Shown here piece after piece: positions 57,063 to 64,000 of a stretch of DNA of 64,000 nt. The notes under the pieces were generated by a model that worked only from the letters and a program-made list of their open reading frames with translations, was not told the origin of the DNA and did not search any database. The translations under genes and the position numbers were made by a program. Origin of the DNA: Bacteroidota bacterium (GTDB lineage Bacteria > Bacteroidota > Bacteroidia > JABEUT01); NCBI GenBank assembly GCA_013288345.1, contig JABDCA010000003.1, forward strand, positions 62,001 to 126,000, written 5' to 3'. The first letter of the stretch is position 1; the number at the start of each line of letters is the position of its first letter.

Positions 57063-59675
57063 ATGATCAAAAAATTACATCTTTTTATTGCAATTATTAT
57101 TGCAGGCTCATTAACCGCTCAAACATCAATACCCAATAGTGGTTTTGAAAAATGGAACTATACCAGTTGGTTAGATCCGCAATATTATATCACATCGAAT
57201 GTGAATAATATAACAAAAGGCTTACCGGTAAATGTAACGCAATCGTCCAGCTCGTATCATGCAAAAATTGCCGTACAAATGACAACAGTTGCCACAGGCA
57301 GTGATACATCGGCCGGTTACTTTTTTGATGGCCAGCCTACCAATAGCGGGTTTCAGGGTGGTATTCCGTACAGCCAAAAACCTACAGGCTTGCGGTTTTA
57401 CTATAAATATACCCGCACAGCTACCGACACAGGCGTGGTGCTTTGCATATTTAAATTAGGGGGTACTACCATAGGCGGGAAGGAAATAAAATTAGATACA
57501 GCGAAAAATTATAAGTTGAGCTACACCACATTTAGCTTGCCTATAGCACCCGATAGCATTATGTTTGGCGGCCTTTCATCTATTGGCGCTATTCAAAACA
57601 CCGATAAACAAATACCCGGCAGTACATTAATTATAGATAGTGTTACGTTTACCGGCGTTACCAGTCAACCGGCCATGCTTAACGGCGATTTAGAAAGCTG
57701 GGTAGGTGATACACTAAAAGCGCCGCAGGGCTGGTATATACAAAATAATAGTAGCAGTGTGCTCAGTAACCAAACTACCGATGCCTATACAGGTAACTAT
57801 GCACTTATAATAAGTTCTGTTCTTCAAAATTACCAAGGTGCCGATTCTACCTTTACGGCTGAGGCTACAACAGGTATAGAGTCAAACAACGGCTTGCAGG
57901 GCGGATACCCATTTACACATAAAGTAGATACCATTGAGTTTTATTATAAGTATGCCCCTGCCAACCCTAACGACAGTGCCATTATGCAAGTGGGGCTGAA
58001 AAATAGCGGCGTATTTATTTTGTATCGCGATACTATGTTAGCCGCATCAGCTTCATATAAACGTGTGCGGGTACCCTTCTCATCCAATAGTACTCCCGAT
58101 AGTGTTACGGTAACCTTCAACTCATCAAAAAAATGGAGAACAGGGCCATCCTACACAGGAGCAGTTTTAAAGGTAGATAATGTACGTTTCTTATCACAGG
58201 CAGTACCGCCTGTGGCTGCCTTTACCGGTGGCACCGTGGTATGCGTAGGTTCTACTATTAACTATGCAAGCACATCATTAAACGCACCAAGCACAGTAAG
58301 CTGGACCTTTGGCGGCGGTTCACCGGGCACTTCGGGTTTAGCAAGCCAATCGGTATTGTATTCTGTAGCGGGCCCATATACTACCAAACTGGTAGTAAGC
58401 AACAGTGCAGGCAGCGATAGCATTACAAGTACGGTAACTGTAGTTACAGCGCCTACTATAAAGTTCACAGGTAATACAGCTATATGTTCGGGTACCAATA
58501 CTATTATTACAGCTTCGGGTGGCAATACCTATTTGTGGAGCACCGGTTCTACCAACGATACCATTAATGTATCTCCGGCATCAACCAAAACCTATTCGGT
58601 TACAGCTACTGCCATTGGCGGATGTTCTGCCAGCAATAGCCAGGCGGTAACAGTTACCCAAACACCTCCTGCTCCTTCGGCAGGTAGCAACAGCCCTTTA
58701 TGTAGTGGCACAACACTTAATTTTAATGCTACCGCAGCAAATGCTACTTCTTATACCTGGACAGGGCCTAATGGCTTTAGTTCGGGTTCGCAAAATCCGT
58801 TTATAAGTAGTGCACAGGTTCTGGCTTCGGGTACTTACACTGTTACCGGAACTAATGGAGGTTGCACCGGCCCAATAGCAACAGAATCTGTAACTGTTAA
58901 TCAAACACCTGCTGCACCTTCGGCAGGTAGTAACGGCCCTATTTGCAGTGGTATAACACTTAACCTTAACTCTAACTCGGTGGGTGCTACCGGTTATACC
59001 TGGACAGGCCCTAATGGGTTTAGTTCGGGTTCGCAAAATCCGTTTGTGACAAATGCACAAGTTGTGGCTTCGGGTACTTACTCGGTTACGACATCATCGG
59101 CAGCAGGTTGTACCAGTACTTTAGGAACCGTTGCAGTAATAGTTAATCCAACACCTACTGTGTCTGCATCCTATAATCCCAATAACGATACTATCTGTAA
59201 TGGATCGAATGTAGTTATTACCGCTGCAGGCGGTGGTGCGGGTGCAACGTATACCTGGTCGCCTAATATTGGTTTAAGCGCCACAACAGGTGCAATGGTT
59301 ACTGCCAACCCAACCGGCGACCAAAAATATACAGTGGTTGCTACCACTACACTTAACTGTTCGAATACCTTAGATACTGCAGTGTATGTAAAAACATGCG
59401 TTACGGGTATTGAGTCTTTAAATCAATTGCAACAGGTGGTGGTTTATCCGAACCCAAGCAATGGTGTTTTCACCATTGAAGTGAAAAGTGAAGAGTTTAA
59501 AGTGAAAAATGTAGAGATTTACAATATACTTGGCGAACAGGTTTGTTCACCATTTACAATTCACCACTCACAATTCACCATTGATTTAAGCAGCAGGCCA
59601 GCAGGTATTTATTTTTACACAATTTATAATACAGCAGGCGAAGCCATTGACCGTGGTAAGCTTATCATTAAGTAA
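57063..59675 (+). CDS. Secreted PCMD-like/PKD/Ig-like T9SS type A sorting-domain protein
   Basis: Tandem 'PAAPSAGSNGPICSGITLNLN...YTWTGPNGFSSGSQNPF' Ig-like repeats; C-term 'VVVYPNPSNGVFTIEVKSEEFKVKNVEIYNILGE...AGIYFYTIYNTAGEAIDRGKLIIK'. Confidence 0.88.
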   Translation: MIKKLHLFIAIIIAGSLTAQTSIPNSGFEKWNYTSWLDPQYYITSNVNNITKGLPVNVTQSSSSYHAKIAVQMTTVATGSDTSAGYFFDGQPTNSGFQGGIPYSQKPTGLRFYYKYTRTATDTGVVLCIFKLGGTTIGGKEIKLDTAKNYKLSYTTFSLPIAPDSIMFGGLSSIGAIQNTDKQIPGSTLIIDSVTFTGVTSQPAMLNGDLESWVGDTLKAPQGWYIQNNSSSVLSNQTTDAYTGNYALIISSVLQNYQGADSTFTAEATTGIESNNGLQGGYPFTHKVDTIEFYYKYAPANPNDSAIMQVGLKNSGVFILYRDTMLAASASYKRVRVPFSSNSTPDSVTVTFNSSKKWRTGPSYTGAVLKVDNVRFLSQAVPPVAAFTGGTVVCVGSTINYASTSLNAPSTVSWTFGGGSPGTSGLASQSVLYSVAGPYTTKLVVSNSAGSDSITSTVTVVTAPTIKFTGNTAICSGTNTIITASGGNTYLWSTGSTNDTINVSPASTKTYSVTATAIGGCSASNSQAVTVTQTPPAPSAGSNSPLCSGTTLNFNATAANATSYTWTGPNGFSSGSQNPFISSAQVLASGTYTVTGTNGGCTGPIATESVTVNQTPAAPSAGSNGPICSGITLNLNSNSVGATGYTWTGPNGFSSGSQNPFVTNAQVVASGTYSVTTSSAAGCTSTLGTVAVIVNPTPTVSASYNPNNDTICNGSNVVITAAGGGAGATYTWSPNIGLSATTGAMVTANPTGDQKYTVVATTTLNCSNTLDTAVYVKTCVTGIESLNQLQQVVVYPNPSNGVFTIEVKSEEFKVKNVEIYNILGEQVCSPFTIHHSQFTIDLSSRPAGIYFYTIYNTAGEAIDRGKLIIK

Positions 59676-59694
59676 ACCGGTTTTGTTCTTTTGT

Positions 59695-59730
59695 AAAAAA
59701 GCCCTGAAGCATATGCTTCAGGGCTTTTTT
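59695..59730 (+). terminator. Rho-independent terminator
   Basis: AAAAAAGCCCTGAAGC atat GCTTCAGGGCTTTTTT, perfect 16-bp stem. Confidence 0.95.
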
Positions 59731-60193
59731 TATAATGAATGTCAGGTTGTTTAAAAGTAATGCACTATTTTATTACATGTAGTAAACTAATTGGTTATTT
59801 TTGTATTGATAGATATAAACGATAAGCGATGAACTATGAATTTAAAACATTGTGGACTCTGTGTGGCTGTTTACTTTGCGTTCTTTGCGGTAAAAAAAAC
59901 GTTATTACAGCGGAGTAAAAAAAAGTATATAGTACGACATGGAACGACAAAAAACGACATGAGTAAAACTCAAATCACGGTTGACAAAATGCAATTTTTT
60001 TCACAGCTCATTTTATTGAAAACCAATAGGTTGATGGTTGACAAAACCTCAAAAGTGTCAACCGTGTTCAGAGGTTTTAGAAATCAAAAAACGGGGACAC
60101 GAAAACACGAAGCGTGTGCATAAGTGTGCCATTTTTTATTCCCCGATTATTTAATATATATTTGCTATACAAAACCAATCTATAACACACATC

Positions 60194-61633
60194 ATGATCA
60201 AAAAAATACTAACCCTTGGTTTAGCAATATTTGCAGGCAGTACTTTATTTGCACAAACCGCAATACCCGGTGGCGATTTTGAAACATGGGATTCTACCTT
60301 TTGGCAGGAACCGGCTTTTTACAGCACATCTAATGGGGGCAATAATTTACCCATTGGCGCTCCGCCAAATGTTGTGCAAGCTGCTGCTTACCATGGTAAG
60401 TACGGTATTCAGTTAACTACCATAAAACAAGGCCCTGATACATCGTTTGCTTATTTTACCAATTCCACCGGTAACCCGGTGCAGGGGCAGGGCGGCATAC
60501 CATATAACCAAAAGGCTACCGGCGTTCGCTTTTATTATAAGTGCAGTACAATTGCAAATAAAGATACAGCAGGAGTAATGTTTGTGTTTAAAAAAGCGGG
60601 TAGTGTAATTGGTGTATACGAGTATAAATTAGTTGGCAATGTATCATCTTATACGCTTTACAGTAAAACATTCAGCCCTGCTTTGTCGGTAGCACCCGAT
60701 TCTGTAATTATTGCAGCCATATCATCTATTGGCGCATTACAAGGCACAAGTTGCTATCCGGGCAATTCGCTTACACTCGATAGTTTAACTTACACCGGCG
60801 TTGCCAGCCAACCTGCTATGCAAAACGGCGATTTTGAAAACTGGATACAGGATTCATTATATAACCCAGCCGGATGGATTGTAATAAGTACAGCTAACCC
60901 GCGTACTACTGATAAGTACACAGGCAAGTATGCTCTTGAGCTCAGATCAGGCGTATCGGTAAATAATGGAGGCCAGGTGCAACCTGGTTATGCCACTACC
61001 GGAAAAGAATTGCGTATAAACAATCACCACGATACCCTTGCAGGTGGTTATCCTTATGCAAAACAAATAGATTCACTTATATTTTATTATAAGTATGCCC
61101 CTGCCGCTCCCGGTGATACGGCAGAAGTAAACTTGCAGTTCAATAAAAATGCTAAAGTTATATATAACACCGGCACATATATTAGTAACCCTGAAGCTAC
61201 ATATACACGCATGTCGGTACCATTTAACGTAGGTTCTGTACCCGATAGCGTTATAATAGGCTTTGAATCATCAAGGCAGGATAATAACGGTAATGTAAAC
61301 GCTGCGTATAACGGAACAGTATTAAAAATAGACAGCCTGCACTTTGCCTCGCAACCTATTACTGTAGGCATTATGCCTATTATAGTTGCCGAGGGTATAA
61401 AGGTTTATCCGAACCCGAGCGACGGAAAATTTTCCGTTGCAATTACGAATTACGAATTAGGAATTACGAATGTGGAGGTATACAATATACTTGGCAAGCA
61501 GGTATGTTCGCAATTTACAATTAACCATTCACCATTTACCATTGATTTAAGTAGTATGCCTGCAGGTGTTTATAGTTTAAAAATAACTACAGGTAAAGGC
61601 GTTCAATACCAGAAGCTTATAAAAGCACAGTGA
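60194..61633 (+). CDS. Secreted T9SS type A sorting-domain protein, paralog of the 57063-59675 N-terminal domain
   Basis: 'AIPGGDFETWDSTFWQEPAFYSTSNGGNN...' similar to 'SIPNSGFEKWNYTSWLDPQYYITSN'; C-term 'IKVYPNPSDGKFSVAITNYELGITNVEVYNILGKQV'. Confidence 0.88.
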   Translation: MIKKILTLGLAIFAGSTLFAQTAIPGGDFETWDSTFWQEPAFYSTSNGGNNLPIGAPPNVVQAAAYHGKYGIQLTTIKQGPDTSFAYFTNSTGNPVQGQGGIPYNQKATGVRFYYKCSTIANKDTAGVMFVFKKAGSVIGVYEYKLVGNVSSYTLYSKTFSPALSVAPDSVIIAAISSIGALQGTSCYPGNSLTLDSLTYTGVASQPAMQNGDFENWIQDSLYNPAGWIVISTANPRTTDKYTGKYALELRSGVSVNNGGQVQPGYATTGKELRINNHHDTLAGGYPYAKQIDSLIFYYKYAPAAPGDTAEVNLQFNKNAKVIYNTGTYISNPEATYTRMSVPFNVGSVPDSVIIGFESSRQDNNGNVNAAYNGTVLKIDSLHFASQPITVGIMPIIVAEGIKVYPNPSDGKFSVAITNYELGITNVEVYNILGKQVCSQFTINHSPFTIDLSSMPAGVYSLKITTGKGVQYQKLIKAQ

Positions 61634-61651
61634 TTGATAAGAAACAGATGA

Positions 61652-61683
61652 CAAAAAGCCCTGCAGTTATGCGGGGCTTTTTA
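61652..61683 (+). terminator. Rho-independent terminator
   Basis: AAAAAGCCCTGCAGTTATGCGGGGCTTTTT. Confidence 0.85.
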
Positions 61684-61757
61684 ATGATAAACAATCAGGT
61701 AAATAATGTATATTTGAAATAATAACCACAATCCCTCAATAAATTAAAATAGCCATA

Positions 61758-64000
61758 ATGAAAAAGTACGCAAAATATTTATCGGTTTTATCTGTATTAC
61801 TGGCATTGGGTTGTAATACCGCAAATGCTCAGAATATAAATACTATGGCCGGCAATGGCACAAGTGGTTATAGTGGAGATGGGGCAGCAGCTACTGCTGC
61901 AACCCTTGGAGGCGAAACATTAGGTGTGGCAAAAGATGCAGTTGGCAATACTTATATAGCCGATTATTTTAATAACCGTGTGCGGATGGTTAATGCTGCC
62001 GGTATTATAAGCACAATAGCAGGTGGCGGCACAGGCGGAGACGGAGGGCCTGCAACTGCGGCAAGCTTAAACGAGCCCAGGTTTGTAACTGTGGATAAGG
62101 CAGGCAATATTTATATATCTGAAAGGGGTAGCAACCTTGTTCGCAAGGTGAATACACTGGGTATAATAAGCACAATAGCCGGTGGTGGTGCAGGTGGAGA
62201 TGGGGGGGCTGCAACGGCGGCATCGTTAAACGCACCATACGGAATAGCTGTAGATGCATCAGGTAATGTTCTAATTGCAGATCAGTTAAATAACAGCATA
62301 CGTAAAGTAGATACACTTGGCATTATAACCACCATTGCAGGTAATAGTGCATTCGGCTACATAGGAGACGGAGGGCCGGCAACTGCAGCAGAACTTACAG
62401 AGCCATTCGGCATAACCCTCGATGATTCAGGTAGCCTTTATATTGCCGATTGGGGTAATAAAGTTATTCGTAAAATAAATACATTGGGTATTATAAGCAC
62501 AGTGGCAAAAGGGTTTGACCAACCATTTGACGTGACGGTAGATAGTGCCGGTAATATGTTCATTGCCGATTACCTGGCTTCTTATATTTATAAAGCTGAC
62601 AAATTTGGTACTGTAACAATTTTTGCGGGCAAGGGCAGTTTTGGATTCAGCGGAGACAACGGGCCGGCTACTGCAGCACTAATAGGCGGGCCAACAGGTA
62701 TTGCGCGCGATGCTTCAGGTAATATTTACATGGGTGATGCAGGAAATTATCGTGTGCGCGAAATTTATACCCTGCATAAACCTGTGACCAATTTTACTAC
62801 TGCCGATTCGGTAGTTTGTTATGGAAATACAGTTCAATTTACAGATGAATCGTCAAATAAAATTACCAATAACCCCTCAAGCTGGAACTGGACGTTTACA
62901 GGCGGTACACCTGCATCATCTTCTGCACAAAACCCATCTGTGGTATATAATACCCCTGGTACATACAGTGTAAAACTTGTAACTTCTAATGCTGCAGGTT
63001 CCGATAGTCTTACAAAAACAACTTACATAACAGTACGCTCGGTGCAAGCTCCTGCATTGACTATTAGCAGTAATGTAAAAGGCGGACTAAAAGTATGTGC
63101 AGGTACTGCTGATACGCTTATAGCTAATGCCACAGGTACCGGTCCGTTTAGTTATAACTGGTCAACAGGCCAGACAAATGATACAGATCTGGTTTATCTG
63201 GCAAATACATATTCTGTAATAATTACCGATGGTAATGGTTGCAGGAATAATGCAACAGCAACATTGGTAGTTAATGCATTACCTAATGTGGGTATAACTA
63301 CAGGTACAAGTACAATATGCGTTGGTTCTAATACCACGCTTACAGGTACAGGCGCCAATACGTATGTATGGACAGGCGGGCCTGCTACTGCAAGCTATAA
63401 GGTTTCGCCGACAAGTACAACTACATACACGGTAACCGGAACAACTACAGTTACTTCATGCAGCAATACTGCTACACATGTTGTTACTGTAGATGTGGTG
63501 CCTATAGTAAAGGTAGTGGCATCATCCGATACGTTATGTTACAAAAATTCAAGTATACTTACATCAAGTGGTGCAGTTAGTTATACATGGGCCCCTTCAA
63601 CAGGCCTCAATACCATTTCAGGTACAAGTGTAACAGCATCTCCGGGTGCAGGCAGTATTACCTATACGGTTACAGGTACAAATTTATGTGGTAGCAATAA
63701 AGATTCGGTTACGCTGAAAGTAAACTCCTTACCATCAGTAATAATAAGTGGTAATTCCGGTTTTTTATGCGTAGGTGCAGATGTGCTCACAGCTATTCCT
63801 TCGGGTGCATTGCCGTTTAACTATAATTGGAGTAACGGCAGTACAGCAAATAGCATAAGTGTTACAAACCCCAATACCTATAGTGTAACCGTTAAAGATG
63901 CAAATGGTTGCGGCAATACGGCAAGTTTTAATGTGGCCACTGATATTGCACCTGCTACTCCTTCTATATGTATGGTAACGGTAGACAGCACATCTTCAAA
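61758..64000 (+). CDS. NHL-repeat/PKD-domain secreted protein (3'-truncated by window end)
   Basis: ATG at 61758 MKKYAKYLSVLSVLLALGCNTANAQNINTMAGNGTSGYSGDGAAATAATL...; repeated 'AGxGxxGxxGDGGPATAAxL' and 'GNIYISE/GSLYIADWGNKVIRKI'. Confidence 0.85.
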   Translation, partial: MKKYAKYLSVLSVLLALGCNTANAQNINTMAGNGTSGYSGDGAAATAATLGGETLGVAKDAVGNTYIADYFNNRVRMVNAAGIISTIAGGGTGGDGGPATAASLNEPRFVTVDKAGNIYISERGSNLVRKVNTLGIISTIAGGGAGGDGGAATAASLNAPYGIAVDASGNVLIADQLNNSIRKVDTLGIITTIAGNSAFGYIGDGGPATAAELTEPFGITLDDSGSLYIADWGNKVIRKINTLGIISTVAKGFDQPFDVTVDSAGNMFIADYLASYIYKADKFGTVTIFAGKGSFGFSGDNGPATAALIGGPTGIARDASGNIYMGDAGNYRVREIYTLHKPVTNFTTADSVVCYGNTVQFTDESSNKITNNPSSWNWTFTGGTPASSSAQNPSVVYNTPGTYSVKLVTSNAAGSDSLTKTTYITVRSVQAPALTISSNVKGGLKVCAGTADTLIANATGTGPFSYNWSTGQTNDTDLVYLANTYSVIITDGNGCRNNATATLVVNALPNVGITTGTSTICVGSNTTLTGTGANTYVWTGGPATASYKVSPTSTTTYTVTGTTTVTSCSNTATHVVTVDVVPIVKVVASSDTLCYKNSSILTSSGAVSYTWAPSTGLNTISGTSVTASPGAGSITYTVTGTNLCGSNKDSVTLKVNSLPSVIISGNSGFLCVGADVLTAIPSGALPFNYNWSNGSTANSISVTNPNTYSVTVKDANGCGNTASFNVATDIAPATPSICMVTVDSTSS

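Noticed and set aside
59836-60123. 95-aa ORF
   Set aside because: Starts in common intergenic repeat words (CTTTGCGTTCTTTGCGGTAAAA) and overlaps the alternative-stem region; no protein-like pattern
62005-62316. 103-aa minus-strand ORF
   Set aside because: Antisense to the NHL-repeat CDS that runs off the window end

Overview
The window is a chromosomal segment from a Bacteroidota bacterium, probably Chitinophagales/Sphingobacteriia-like. Support: GldF/GldG, at least seven T9SS type A sorting-domain proteins, TAnnTTTG promoters and LytTR signalling. Housekeeping genes include tsaB, an RND adaptor/TolC pair, OsmC, a tandem D-Ala-D-Ala ligase fusion and a clear RNase P RNA (about 46416-46797). 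An ~8.8 kb integrative element is delimited here by a 15-bp direct repeat (AAGAGTTAGTCGCAA at 25436-25450 and 34219-34233). It carries a tyrosine integrase, an HTH/excisionase-like gene, a PLD-like nuclease, a trypsin-like protease preceded by three tiny ORFs (one a 42-aa proline-rich peptide), and several unknowns. The most unusual global signal is a set of strictly 7-nt-periodic (also 8- and 9-nt) degenerate tandem repeats. They occur in intergenic inverted repeats, across stop codons, around a four-helix-bundle (S23/IVP-type) gene, and in frame inside CDSs: T9SS C-terminal domains, a signal peptide, the Ddl tail and the TsaB N-terminus. Three genes are split by single-base changes at homopolymers. 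Many other dispersed, foldback-type intergenic repeats are present. All family names come from reading the translated sequences, without database searches.
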